Assembly: GCA_025642065.1 (NCBI GenBank)
Contig: JAODUP010000071.1
Coordinates: 1-64,000, forward strand
From: Paralvinella palmiformis
Taxonomy: Eukaryota > Annelida > Polychaeta > Terebellida > Alvinellidae
Length of the DNA: 64,000 nucleotides
Reading direction: 5' to 3'
The position numbers and the translations under genes were made by a program. The notes beneath the pieces are model-generated. The model was not told the origin of the DNA. It did not search any database and saw only the letters and a list, made by a program, of their open reading frames with translations. Below are positions 28,181 to 40,307 of the stretch, piece by piece (within the stretch, counting starts at the first letter, position 1; the number at the start of each line of letters is the position of its first letter).

Positions 28181-28647
28181 GGGGCGTTAAATATATCCTG
28201 AAGACGAGTACACTCTGGTAGTGACCACTCTCGGATTATTACGACTCCGTTTTTCTATACTGTTCTCCTATGAGTAGTGGGGGAAGGCGTTTGAACAGCT
28301 ATTCGATAAAATAGACCACATTAGAAATAAATGCTCGCACTTTCGTGTATTATTCCTGTTTCATGATCATAGATATCATTCAATGAAGCGAAAAAAAATG
28401 ATTTTTAATAAAGGTGCCGTCCCAACCATATACCAGACAAACGTCAACATGACACAACCACCTCCTATTACAAGTGCCACAGTATCTGCTCCCATGAAAA
28501 CAGTTCATCGGCACACTGGTTTTATGCAGAGACAAAAACTGATCCAAATATCGAAGCTGAACATTAATGTGATTTAAAAACCCAATCCGGTTCTGACGTC
28601 ACGACTGCCGATCGAATTCACAATATGGCAGCGGCATCTGCTATAAT

Positions 28648-28798
28648 ATAATAATAATAATATGTGATATCTATATAGCGCCCTATTCAGCTAGAAGCTA
28701 CTCAAAGGCGCTTTACAAAATTATTTACAATATTATTATCCCTGGCTCAGATCTGTTTCCACCCAGCTGAAATCTCAACTCCCAAGGGAGCATACAAC
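28648..28798 (-). repeat. SINE family A tail fragment
   Basis: It contains GGCGCTTTACA on the plus strand and the CCTGGCTCAGATCTG body word, but no tRNA head. The near-empty site is at 41150-41175 in block D3. Confidence 0.5.
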
Positions 28799-28869
28799 GC
28801 GCTGAGCCATGACCAATTACGGGCATTATTTCACTAGGACTATTATTTTGAAAGACTCGTAACAGTGTG

Positions 28870-29370
28870 TAACTATTATTTTTGACACAAACAAGCTATT
28901 TATACAATAAAAACTAGCAATTGTCCTTGTCCGTTAAGCTTATACACAATTATCACCCAAAGACAAAAATATTACATGGATAGTCTTTTTCTTCGAAAAC
29001 TGAATGTCTGACAAGCCTCTGCCTTTAATGGACCTCCTTTTTTTCTTGGAAACAGTTCAATAATGGCTTGAAATTCCATAGAAAATATTTATTTGTCCTT
29101 GCTAAATATAATACTGTTAAGAATCTAAAGTGTTAGAGGTTAAGTAAGAAAAGCATAGATAAAATATAAAAGATAAAACACAAGGCATATGTTAACTGTA
29201 CAAACATTAGGTTTTAACACGGGAGATATGGGGGAGGTCAATACATTGTAACTTATCAGACGGCTCCTGGGTGAGTCAGTTCTGATTTCCTAGGCAGAAA
29301 TTTATGATCAACGCATAAGTAATTTGTTATCATTTATTAGAGTCCCTCTTATCAATGTGTACTAGTATGT
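28870..29370 (-). repeat. Inverted partner of 22090-22560
   Basis: The reverse-orientation match is moderate (indels, G-tract differences) but continuous over about 400 bases. It is part of the 3.3 kb present only behind receptor unit 2. Confidence 0.7.
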
Positions 29371-29564
29371 TGCTTCTTACCCCCCCCACACACACACATA
29401 CACTTGAAATCTGATATTTACAGGAATGATTTCTCAATGACAATTATATCAAGTCTATTTAGTTACAGTTAAAGTTATCATTATACAAGTTTGAAATGTG
29501 ATCAATTACAACTATATATGTAAATGAGACAAAATTACATGCAAATATAAATTCAAACATAATC

Positions 29565-30375
29565 AAATTAATATCTGCAGACCGACATGAATATTCTAGG
29601 AAAATTGCTCAAATAACAATATCATGATTTAACTGTATAGCATAAACATATACCGTATTTACATAGTTTATTTAAATACATGTATGTAAACCAATCTTAA
29701 TATAAATACTAAATTACATCTATACATTCTACTTGCTAGTTTTAATTTTATTTATATATGCTATTTTAAACAAGTTCGTAGATCTAGATATATTTCTAAC
29801 ATATTCGTATATATTGGTACATTTCTAACAAGTTCCTACTTCCAGATACATTTCTGACATATTCGTACATCTGGATACATTCCTAACAAGACACAATTAA
29901 GCATAAATCTGGAGGCGTTCCAAACAAGACATATAGGTCTTATTCTCTAAAACTATTTTTGTATGATGGATCTGTTACATTGGTCTGCGTCTTTGTTGGA
30001 AGTAAAACCATAAAACCAAGACACTTCTATGCCAGATATATTATGTATAAATATATTTAAATAACTCTTCCCTTCTGTCCTATTAAACCATACCACACTC
30101 GTATATCTATCTATGAAGTTTTCTTTAATGAGTAATAATCAACGGAAAAACTTGCCCAGTAAACATCTCCTAGAAGACATATTGGCTAATGATGTATCAT
30201 AATTTCTTTTGTCGCTGATCATAATTAAGAGAGGTGAGCGTAGGAACATGATCTTTGAATTTGTCTTGATCTGTTATTTTCACAAAAGATCCAGCGACAA
30301 CTGCACGTGTATAGTAATATATGTGCTAATACTACTGCTAACCGCAACATTTAAAAATACAATGCTAAATTAATA
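29565..30375 (+). repeat. Direct copy of 21145-21985
   Basis: It has the same order and orientation as 21145-21985. The sequence just left of it (28870-29370) is the inverse of 22090-22560, which lies to the right of the other copy. The two loci are therefore related by a duplication with partial inversion. Confidence 0.8.
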
Positions 30376-30497
30376 TAGATTAAGCTAATCTGCAGACAAA
30401 ATATATTATTAAGTTTGTTTGATGTCAAATTTAGCTGCTGATCTTAATGTTATTTAAGGCTGGCACTAACGAACGTCTTAATATTAACAACAACAAG

Positions 30498-30690
<193 letters not shown>

Positions 30691-30735
30691 AGTATTGAAA
30701 CATGAAATATTGTTATAATAATAATAATAATATAA

Positions 30736-30883
30736 TGAGTCTCCGTGTTCTATTTAGTAGCACGTTGGACCACAGATAGTGACCACTATCACCTGAGTGT
30801 TTCATCTTTGACTTCGTTTCATTACATTTGGAGGTCAATAGGCCCATTTAGCTTACCCTATGCACAAAAGTGGCCGTAAAACA
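30736..30883 (+). repeat. SINE family B, plus-strand copy ending in an AAT array
   Basis: GAGTCTCCGTGTTCTATTTA head, ACGTTGGACCACAGATAG, TTTCATCTTTGACTTCG body and AAAAGTGGCCGTAAAACATC tail, directly followed by about 25 AAT units. The tail array presumably grew into the microsatellite at 30884-30960. A further tail scrap lies at 25445-25490 in minus orientation. Confidence 0.65.
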
Positions 30884-30885
30884 TC

Positions 30886-30963
<78 letters not shown>

Positions 30964-30986
30964 TAACTAACTAACTAACTAACTAA
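30884..30986. repeat. (AAT)n and (ACTA)n at the tail of a SINE
   Basis: About 25 AAT units extend the SINE family B tail, then six ACTA units. Confidence 0.95.
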
Positions 30987-31384
30987 AATGAAATATGAAG
31001 TCACCTTTGTTTACAAATAAAGGTATACCCTGTTATAGAACTAACTTGGGTACTATTTTCTTTTACTTTGAAAAAGTAAGTGCGACTCCTACAAAAACAC
31101 CATTGTATATTTTAATGAAAGTTGTCTAAACGAAAATCCCCATCGAAAAATATAATTCTCCAAAATGTAGCTCCGGTTGTATAAATGAAGATGTTTCTTA
31201 TATTACGTTATGTATATTACAACACATTAATTATCTGTAACACCAGTAACATTTCTTATTTGGTAACAACTCAATATCAAAGAATAACACTTGCTTCGAA
31301 ATGCATGGACAACATTTATCAGTACAAGAAATTTAAAAGACAAGGAAATCACACTTTTCTCTAAGTAAAAAGATACATGATTAT

Positions 31385-31388
<4 letters not shown>

Positions 31389-31470
<82 letters not shown>
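31389..31470. repeat. (AT)n and (AG)n microsatellite downstream of receptor unit 2
   Basis: It lies about 110 bases beyond the stop codon of unit 2 and is absent behind unit 1. Confidence 0.95.
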
Positions 31471-31473
<3 letters not shown>

Positions 31474-31578
31474 TCTATTATTAAAAATATTTGTATGTTA
31501 TCTGAACTGTCTGTACTGGGATAAAATTAATGATATAAATAGTCTCATAAAATATTAATGTGCCTCTGAAAATATAAA

Positions 31579-33225
31579 TCACTTTAGAATATTTATTAAC
31601 AGAACTGCAATTTCAATAACTAACACAGTGAGTGAAATAAAGAAAAACATTCGATCTAGTATCTTCCCTAATGTCATCCACTCATCTTTAATAACTCTTT
31701 CTTTTTCCTTGTCTTCAGAGTTTGACTTCAACCATCTTATATAAATGATGACGTCATCAGGCAATGCATATTCGTATTTCACAGGTATATCATCGTCGAC
31801 ATTAGTCTCGACCACTTCATCTCTCTTCATCTTGTTGGTGAATATTTCTTTTGTGTTTTTCTCGGGTTGTACTTTGCCATTAGCCCAAACTGATGTTATT
31901 TGACCCCGCATGCCAAATACAGTTGCTATGATGCCGAATGCCACCTTTTTTATTGACCGTGGGACGGATGTGTTTGAATGATGATGGTAAACATTGAGAA
32001 TGAACACGGAAACGATAAGTGATATTATCGTCTGTCCCATACTGATAACGATGTAACTCGCTGAAAATAAAATAAAATTACAACAAATGACAATAGTTAA
32101 ATAACAACTTCTATAAGAATACATATGAAATGAATGTAATTCCCACTCAAATATATAAACTAATCACATCTGAAGACACAACTAACGAGAGCTATAGCCC
32201 GCAATATAAATATTGTGCGGAGCATTAATTTTAATTTCTATAATAAAATAGACAGATTATAAACTTACTGATATATGGCATTTTCTGGCTACTTTTTGGC
32301 GTGACATCAGCGATCATTATCAACATTATTGTATAAGCCAATGATACCGTAATAGCCAACGATATCTTCTCACCAGCATCAACCGGTAACAAGAACACCA
32401 AACAAGATAGAACCGAGATCATAAAACATGGAGCCAAAACGTTCACCATGTAATAGGTCGGGTCTCTCTGAAATATATAAATAACAAAACATAATAGAAA
32501 TATGACTCCAATTAGATCACAAGCAAATAGAGGTTCGATAATGTTTGCTAACAATGTAAATGGGACTATTGTACACGTACGTGTAATTCGAGAACGAGAT
32601 AAACCCACGGAATTTTGGTACCAGATTCTATAGTTATCTCGCTACCAGTTGAAGCACGATTGAGATTCCATGCTGAATTATTTTCGTAAGCTAGTAAACT
32701 TACTCCGTAATCTTGAAAGGATACATACTCAGCGGTGTACATCCAGTTGATAAACTTTATTTCACATGTCTGTAAGTTAAATTATGGTCATATGATACTG
32801 TTAAACAAACAAAACGTTATTTGATTCGAACCCACAACTTGATGGTTTGTGTCGCAGTATTTTATCCATTGCGCCATCGGAAAGCCCAAAGCAATCAGAT
32901 AGTTTATTATATAAATGTCTAAACTGCTGAAAATTTAACGTGTGATATTATAATTACTTTAACCTATTCTTATCATATCATCTGTCTATTATAAATTTGG
33001 TGTTGTTGTTATAATTGTAGTGATTGTTAATATTATTATTTTAGTATTGTTGTTGTTCTTCTTGTTGTACTTCTTACCTGTTTGTCAAAAGGAAACATAG
33101 CCAAGTTCATCGGACAATGAGTGTTCCATTTATATCCAGGAGAAAATGTCACTTTCCCACTGAAGCTGATAGCTACACGAAATTTGGGTTTCAACGTCAA
33201 ATCACTCTCCTGGTCGATACTGTAC

Positions 33226-33259
<34 letters not shown>

Positions 33260-34703
33260 AGAGAGAGAGAGAGAGAGGGAGAGCGCATTTAGAATAAATG
33301 TAAAGGATTTCTAAGTAAATTGGTTCGTTTATATGAGTTTATTTGAATACATTATAATTCAATAAACGTAGTACCTGTTGTACAAGACAAGTTCAGGTAA
33401 CCATATTTCTTCAGCTGGTATCACCAGTCGTCGAATGTTATTGTAATCAGTGGGCGTCCACTTCAGTAGTTCATCAAACCACATCTACGAAGTAAACAAT
33501 TAAAGATTAATTAATTGAAAAGTGATAAATAGTAGACCATTTTAATGGCATATATAAGATACAGCCTTCTAAAACTATAGCTGTGTATATGTACTTATAA
33601 TTCAGAATAATTAATATCATAACAAGTCAATCGAAATGTCATCAGAATTATAATGTCAAACTCGTATATGCAATCATTTTGCATATTACATATAATAAAC
33701 ACACCATATTAATCCATCCGAAACTAATAAGTGCTTGCTTCCGTTCATCCTGAAATAAATGTTAAAATGTTACGATTTTAAAGGTCTTTCATTTTGAAAT
33801 ATAAAATTTTAATACAAACCATCTTACGTTATAAATTAATTGTATTTCATATATATTTTATAAATACAGTATAAATTATATTGACTAAAGGGATTCATAT
33901 TTTAATAAAGTATACGTAAATAATACATACTTAGTAATTGTATTCTCTTTCTTAACTAGTGACTGTTAAATACATCACATTTTAAATATTTCTCCATTAA
34001 AGGTCCACACTTATCTTTATGTTATTAACTCCGACGTTTTTTTAACAACTCACCAATTCTTCAATCTTCTTCAACATGAAACTAATGTAAATCGTGATAT
34101 TCTTGTTTGGATCTTTGACTGGACGAATATTTTTGTTATAATTACTCATTAGATCCTTGAAAAGACGATTCTCTGGGGTTAATTCTATATAAATAAAATA
34201 TATGTACGATAACGAAGTGGTAGTTCACTACGTATAGTGTTTACAAAACATAGATTGATAAAAACACAGGAATAAACACCAATCACACAAAATCGGTAAT
34301 AATATTTATCCGGATGATCTGAATTGAGTAGATTGTTTACCGACACATTCGTGGTAATCACAAATTGGTCAAATTTTGAAATGCTAATTTTTGTAATGAT
34401 TTCGCATAATGTGATGAAGGTTATTAGCCATTTCGGTTATTTGTTTTTATAAGAATATGAATCTTTTCACAACCATCTACATGTCTGGTATCAGAAAATA
34501 GTAATGTCGAGTTAAAGTTCTAAGTAAATTAAATTATCGTCATCTTGTCCAGAAAATACTCCAACATACTATACCAAACAAATTCTGTAATCTCCATAGC
34601 AACATCAGCTCTAAATAAGTAATAGTTAAATGCTTATTTATAAATAATTACCTTCTCCTATTGTTAATCTTATCAGTATACAGAAAGTCAATATCCATTG
34701 CAT
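31579..34703 (-). CDS. Cys-loop ligand-gated ion channel (nAChR-like), unit 2, intact
   Basis: Eight exons join in consistent phase: 34703-34652, 34184-34054, 33749-33705, 33484-33375, 33219-33078, 32769-32581, 32467-32269, 32060-31579. They give 449 residues plus stop. Residues 1-17 form a signal peptide (MQWILTFCILIRLTIGE). The extracellular domain has WFDELLKWTPTDY (loop D region), IWLPELVLYNS (loop A region) and a canonical 13-residue Cys-loop, CPMNLAMFPFDKQTC. M1 starts near RDPTYYMVNV. M2 is preceded by GEK and reads ISLAITVSLAYTIMLIMIAD, resembling cation-selective receptors. M3 (YIVISMGQTIISLIVSVFIL) is followed by a cytoplasmic loop of roughly 80 residues and then M4 near the C-terminus. 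The vicinal cysteine pair of ACh-binding alpha subunits is absent, and the loop B tryptophan position is phenylalanine (VTFSPGY). It is therefore probably a non-alpha or divergent subunit; the ligand is unknown. Confidence 0.88.
32823..32887 (-). repeat. tRNA-derived SINE head in intron of receptor unit 2
   Basis: Near-identical to 8796-8860 and in the same intron. It shows box A TGGCGCAATGGATAA and box B GGTTCGAATC on the minus strand. It is useful as a marker that units 1 and 2 descend from one ancestor that already carried the insertion. Confidence 0.6.
33228..33280. repeat. (AT)n and (AG)n microsatellite next to the matching acceptor of unit 2
   Basis: Here about 15 AT units separate the CT tract (minus strand) from the acceptor CCGTACAG of exon 33219-33078. 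Compare 9195-9290. Confidence 0.95.
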
Positions 34704-35963
34704 CCTTTACTATTTATCCTGTAGGATAAACGGAAATGTATATCTGAAACAAGATTATAAAACCGTTTTTAGGCAGCCAGCTAATGTAATTTTTAAGTTT
34801 ATCCATTTTCTAACCGATACAAAAACTTGTTATCGTATTTTAATTCGCGATTCAACGACTCTATTATAGTTAATGTTTATCACCTTACTGACAATATAAT
34901 ATATCTTCCATATTTTTGATATTTTTAAAGATACCATATTCTTCATCAAATGTCAACTATATTCAGTATGCATATATTGCAATTCAAAGTTACTGTTTAA
35001 ATTATTACACTTATATGAACAAACTGTGTAGAAAATAAACCATATGTAGAATATGAATATAGATATATATCACTAATAATCTGCCAAATGTACCAGAATA
35101 CTACGCGTTTTATAAAACAAGAAAATACAAATATTATCTGAACATAATTTCCATAAGGTACCATACCTATTATATATGTGATACGTGAAGAAATCGCTCT
35201 CAATGGAAGATATACTTGTTCGGATACCGAAGTCAATTTATACCTGGCTCAGTGTGTGATCAAAGCACTAGTGCTCATTATTGATCACATGCTATTGACG
35301 TCTGTCATACATCCATCAGAAACGTTAACTTTGTTCGACCCCTCCTCCCTAAGGGTAATTCAATAAACAGTCAAATGTTAAATACTTCCATTGGATGGAC
35401 TCTACCATATCGTGATAATATATCAACAATACTTAAAACGCCATATGGATTTTGTTCGTTTTTATAGTCTATTATGTTATAATACGACTATCAGAAGAAT
35501 AATTACTAACTTCGTCATTGGATAAGCGAATTTCAATTTTAATGCCAGCTTATGGAATACTGTCACATTCGTTAATAATTCATACCAGTGTAGATTATCA
35601 AGATATGAACCAGTGTAAACGGACATTTAACCAATGGACATTTCGCCAACGGACATTTCGCCAACTGACATTTAGCTATTATTTGCAGGGGGACATTTCG
35701 CCAACATTCAAAAATGTATATCTTACATGTACATGTATATTGTTATATTTTTGAGTTTATGTATGCGCTGCCAATATTATTTTCTGTTTGGACCTATCTT
35801 TAGATAAGATGTTAGTAACATAATAATTATTGCTGATTTTTGTGTACAATTTGTCTAATTATATTAATGTATACTATTTTCTCCAGTATTATACATAAAT
35901 ATAAATAATGATATGCAGCATGCAATATGTGCATGGTTGTATGGTATAAAATGTACACCCAAT

Positions 35964-36240
35964 GCAATTAGATCTGGCTTAGTTTACAGTGCTTCTGCTT
36001 CATGTACCTTCAAGTTGACCAGATCATCTCTAATGACACTTAACTTATTTCACCTGGAACGAGTGGCTTATATGGGCTAGTAGGGTAAAAGGGCTCCATT
36101 GCAATTATATTTGGCTTCGTTTACAGTGCTTCTGTTTGATATTCCGTCAAAATGACCAGATCAGATGATCTGGATCATTCCCAATGACACTTAATTTCAT
36201 TCAACTGAAATGCATGGCTTCCCCCATGGATAAAAGGGCC
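35964..36240. repeat. Imperfect tandem duplication, period about 137 bp, inside the MULE
   Basis: The word CAATTAGATCTGGCTTAGTT at 35965 recurs as CAATTATATTTGGCTTCGTT at 36102. The shared sequence then runs through CAGTGCTTCTG, GACCAGATCA and AATGACACTTAA in both units. Subterminal duplications of this kind are common in MULEs. Confidence 0.6.
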
Positions 36241-36269
36241 ACCTAATATCAGAAATTAATTTCAACCAA

Positions 36270-37090
36270 GTTCAACCATTGAGATTATAACTACTAACCG
36301 AAGGAAGCAGGTTTGTCTGGATGGTTTCATGTACACCAAGCAGATAACTTCCAAAAACAAGATTAGATTGCAGTGTGTTAAACGCAATAACGGTTGCAAG
36401 GGTGTTATATCTAAATATCTTGACCTTAGTCAGGTACTTAACACTAAACCTCACAACTGTGATGCAAATACGATGGAAGTTCCAGCAACCAATATCAAAG
36501 TCGACATGAAGCATTTAGCAGCCAACACCAGAGAATAACCAGCAACAATGGTGTCTGACAAACTTGCTGAACTTCCTGCTGCTGCCAAACAGTTTGCTGG
36601 TGAGATACCATGAAAACGTTGATACGACACGTACAAAAAGGCCAGGCCTCTCCCGTTACAGCTTCACTCGTTGCACTTGCCATTGAAGGCGAATGGGTCC
36701 AAACATCAGGCCCTAAACCAGAACTATTCCTGATCTATGACAACGGCCAAGAGTCATATTCTAGAATAATAGTTTTTACATCCCCACCTGTTCTGCATAC
36801 GCTCTCTACAGCTGACACATGGTTTATGGATGGATTTACGACTGTTGATATAGCATATACCCTACTACAACGCAAAACCCATGATACATATGAGGAACTA
36901 CTTCATGCCTTGTTGGATAAGTGCAGTTCGAAGGAACTCTATCCAAACCCCGGAACCATTCTGGTTGATTTTGATCAGGCTGTAATCAGTGCCATTGGAA
37001 AAAACCTTGAACAATGATGTCCAAGTCAGGGGTTGTTTTTACCATTTGACACAAGCAACCTGGAGGAAGATACAAGAGCTCGATCTTTTT
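36270..37090 (+). pseudogene. FLYWCH finger and MULE transposase fragment
   Basis: The first frame reads TNRRKQVCLDGFMYTKQ, then KIRLQCVKRNNGCKGVI and HNCDAN, the C-C-H-type spacing of FLYWCH or MULE-associated zinc fingers. A frameshift near 36540 leads to 36610-37017. This has FTSPPVLHTLSTADTWFMDG (first acidic residue of the DDE fold) and GTILVDFDQAVISAIGKNL (second). One base later the frame changes and GCFYHLTQATWRKIQELDLF follows. The third acidic residue and SWIM finger are absent because the right terminus starts at once. Confidence 0.75.
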
Positions 37091-37413
37091 TAATGTTGGC
37101 GAAATGTCCCCCCTCCAATAATGGTTCAATGTGCATTGGATAATTGTCCGTTGGCTAAATGTCCCGGATTCATGAACCAATGATGGTTGGTTGTTTTGAT
37201 CACAGGTGGACTGATTTAAGATATAGATAAACATCCCATTTTCACAAGGACATTAAAGAACTAATATTCTATTTAGATTAATTATCTTACATGTAAACAG
37301 AATTGGAATTGTTTGAATATTTGGAAAATATATATGTAGTAACGAAATACATTATATGTGATGTGGCTATAGTCAGGTAAGGTCTATATAATATATAGGA
37401 TCATTAGAATACA

Positions 37414-37600
37414 GTCAAACCTCCAACTCTAATAGCCTCTGTAACTTGACCACCTTTGTAAATGGATCACTTTTTCAGTCTTTAATTATTGCTAGGCTTA
37501 AAATTGTATTTTTCTTCTGTGACTGGACCACCTCCCAACTCCGTACTTCGACCGTTGATCTCCGTCTAATACCCACGTTTGTCATCCTGTATGTCAATCT
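37414..37600. repeat. Possible pogo/Tigger-like terminal fragment
   Basis: CAGTCAAACCTCCAACTC at 37415, followed by TTGACCACC and GGACCACC words, resembles the terminal repeats of pogo/Tigger-type elements. No matching inverted end was found nearby. Confidence 0.25.
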
Positions 37601-37659
37601 GGGGCTAAGATGTAGCTTTGTTTACGATCACTATCGCATGCATTAATTTAATTGCCTTC

Positions 37660-38405
37660 ATTCTTAATAAAATAGAACTTCTACAGAAACGTGCCATACG
37701 AACTATAAACAGAGCAAATTATAACAGCCACACTGAACCACTTTTTAAAACCTGGTATAGTTTAATTATAAAATCCAGGAATATTACCAGGAATATTGTA
37801 GTAGAAATATGAACAATGTCTACAAAATGAAACGGAACAGACATAGAATCAACCAGTGCATATAAAATCAATTAAGTGACATATATCGCTACGGCTTAGG
37901 GCTGTAGTCAATATTCCACCCCTTAACAAACACAATTCCTTTAGCAAATTGGTAAAGTTTAATTATAAAATCCGGGAATATTACCAGACCAAATAATCTA
38001 ATGAAATATACATTAAACGATGTAACTCCATCTTTGCAAGAAAGTTCTCACTTTTTAACTTCCCTCTTATATGAAATAGGTGGTGTAATTTAATTTCAAA
38101 TGTTTCTTCACGAAGCCATTTCAAGAAACAATTAAACCATTTTATATCATCATGATATTCAAATTCAGTGACCTGCTCTAACAAAATATGCAGAGATTGC
38201 TTTTAAAATTATATAAGAGATCCTTATCAAAACTGAAACATACAGCCATAATAATTCTCTTATTTAAAAAAGATCCATACATCTGGCAAAAGCCAAACAA
38301 CACAGAGTAAATCTTTTGTAAAAGTTCGGCAGCGGTACGGTCGGAACCGGAACTTTACAAATACAGTTCAGATGCTTACTATACAGGATCGCACAGCCAC
38401 CGTTG
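37660..38405. pseudogene. Two LINE fragments: RT C-terminus (plus) and a relative of the 11-14 kb element (minus)
   Basis: On the plus strand, 37665-37760 reads IELLQKRAIRTINRANYNSH followed by TEPLFKTW, a standard text at the end of LINE RT. From 37790 to 37960 the plus-strand sequence matches 11460-11570, and 38360-38395 matches 14095-14130. This is therefore an internally deleted copy of the minus-strand LINE, spanning its 3' and 5' parts. The minus ORF 37981-38184 falls inside it. Confidence 0.6.
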
Positions 38406-39083
38406 TGAAACTTCTACCTATCCAAATAACACAACATTGCAAGCAAGTGGTGTTTAAATATTATCCAATAGATTTATTCGCAACAAAATGGGGATCCTAG
38501 GGAAATTGCTGAAACAACAGTATCATAAATGGCTGCATATCATAAATACGCACTGCATTAACATACTGAAATTAATTTACATTTCACCAAACCTCATCTT
38601 TGACTTGATTTATAAACTGTAATTCCTTATTATATGCTATATTTGGTTATAACATCAATCACCTTCAACTAATTCAGAATCGTGCAGTTCGCATCGAAAA
38701 GATGATTATATCACCTATTTTCTTTCAAAATCTACATCAGGCTCGATAGACGCTGCCCACCAGGATTATTCGCCAGCAAACAGTAAATTTTCTAAGCTCA
38801 TTCCACACTTAATGTTGGGTATATTAGCCACATAATATTTCCGTAATATACTTTAAAATAATTTTATTTTATTAGCATGTTAGTTACTGCCATTAGACAA
38901 GAACTGTCTGTGTCTAGTGGGAGTTATTGTGAATTTCCTGTAATAATAACAGCACAAACTATTTTCTAATCATTCATGTGCGAAATACCAATTCTTGCTA
39001 GTATCTCTATATGCACGACCAGTTAATCACACAATTAAATTCGAGAGAGGGGGGGGGTTCTGAAACGAATCAGATAATTAAAT

Positions 39084-39087
<4 letters not shown>

Positions 39088-39120
<33 letters not shown>

Positions 39121-39136
39121 GCGTGTGTGTGTGTGA
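39088..39136. repeat. (AG)n and short (GT)n microsatellite in block D3
   Basis: Same position in the block as the GA/GT array of D2 but much shorter. Confidence 0.9.
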
Positions 39137-39508
39137 AAGAAGAGTGAAACTTAGACCCTTCGTAGATGTATATCATCCGAAGGTGGGAACACCTCTGTGG
39201 ATCTGCAGAGGTTCTATTTAAATGAGATTTTCATATTCTACTGATCACGCGTTACTTCTTAGATTACGCATCTCAAAGTCTCGCGTCAACATGGCTGTGA
39301 CGCGATGGAGAGTTGAAATTAGCCGCTTCGGTGAAAAATGATCAAATTGCTGAGTAAATAAGTCTTTTTGTGGCTAAAATGAATGGTGAAGCGCTGGTAT
39401 GTTACTAGTATAATAATAGATTTACATCAGAAAACGAGAGCCCAGTCTGATAGGATAGGGCCGCTTGTTTATATGGCCATTCCATTATAATTACTAACCC
39501 AGCAGACT

Positions 39509-39830
39509 TATATAATAATAATGCATGTCTATATAGCGACAGAACCAGTAACCTTGTTCTGAGGTGATGTATAGTATTATTATCCTTGACTCAGACCTGT
39601 TACCACCCAGCACATATCTCAACTCCCTGTAGAGCATACAATGCATGCTGCTATTAAAGGCGCAAAGCCTTACTCAAACACATAGCCATCAGGTCCTGTC
39701 AGGTTCTAATATTTATGGATGAGTGAACCAGTCGCCACATGACCGCATTGCAACTCCTGGAATCTCGAACCCGCGACCCTTTGGCTACGAGTGCTATGCT
39801 CTAACTAACTGCGCCATCACGGCTCGACCG
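39509..39830 (-). repeat. tRNA-headed SINE, family A
   Basis: Minus strand: a tRNA-like head with box A TGGCGCAGTTAGTTAG and box B GGTTCGAGATTCC, then a body. The tail, ending GCGCTATATAGACATGC followed by ATTATTATT, resembles the 3' end of the CR1-like LINE at 21040-21080. This suggests mobilisation by that LINE class. Copies D1 and D2 of the host block show the uninterrupted site. Confidence 0.7.
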
Positions 39831-40124
39831 GAATTATTAAGTCAAATTGGGTTAGAAATACACGGCCAATAATCAGTTTAAGATGTTTCCTATAACCAGA
39901 ACGACTCCAGACTAGCATACGTATTAATTTGTCTATTCGTTTTAAAGGCCTCGAACATATGAATGTTATCCCCTTCTAAAACCGGTCGATCGAAAAAACG
40001 ATGTGACGTCACAACAGCCAAACATAACCGCGTTATTGATCGTTTCGTTGTGGAATTGGTTTTGTTTATTGTGAACTCGGTGCTAATATTGTGTTTTGAG
40101 TGTTACAACCGGTACATTTAGATG

Positions 40125-40307
40125 TGATGATTAGTGTTTTACGGCCACTTTTGTGCACAAAGGTTAAATGGGCCTGGCGACCTCCAAGAGTAATGAACCA
40201 AAGTCAAAGATGAAACACCCATCAAATATGCCCACGCGGAGATTCAAACTCAGGTGGTTTTTATCTGTGGTCCAACGCGCTACCAACTAGATCACGGAGG
40301 CGCCCCA
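40125..40307 (-). repeat. tRNA-headed SINE, family B, with target duplication
   Basis: Minus strand: CGCCTCCGTGATCTAGTTGG head with box B GAGTTTGAATCTCC. A conserved body follows (TTTCATCTTTGACTTTGG), then a tail AAAAGTGGCCGTAAAACA. The flanks TTTAGATGT and TTGAGATGT form a target duplication, and D1 (7107-7130) shows the empty site. Confidence 0.7.

Larger units (their letters stand above)
35617..37170. mobile_element. MULE (Mutator-like) DNA transposon relic with repeated-unit termini
   Basis: The left end (35617-35720) and right end (37090-37170, inverted) share GGGGGACATTTCGCCAACATT followed by an A-rich tract. Further out they share several copies of GGACATTTCGCCAA and GGACATTTAGCCAA. 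Between them lie a FLYWCH-like segment and the first part of a MULE transposase on the plus strand. About 1.55 kb in total, shorter than an autonomous element, which suggests internal deletion. It is inserted in the 5' flank of receptor unit 2. Confidence 0.75.
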
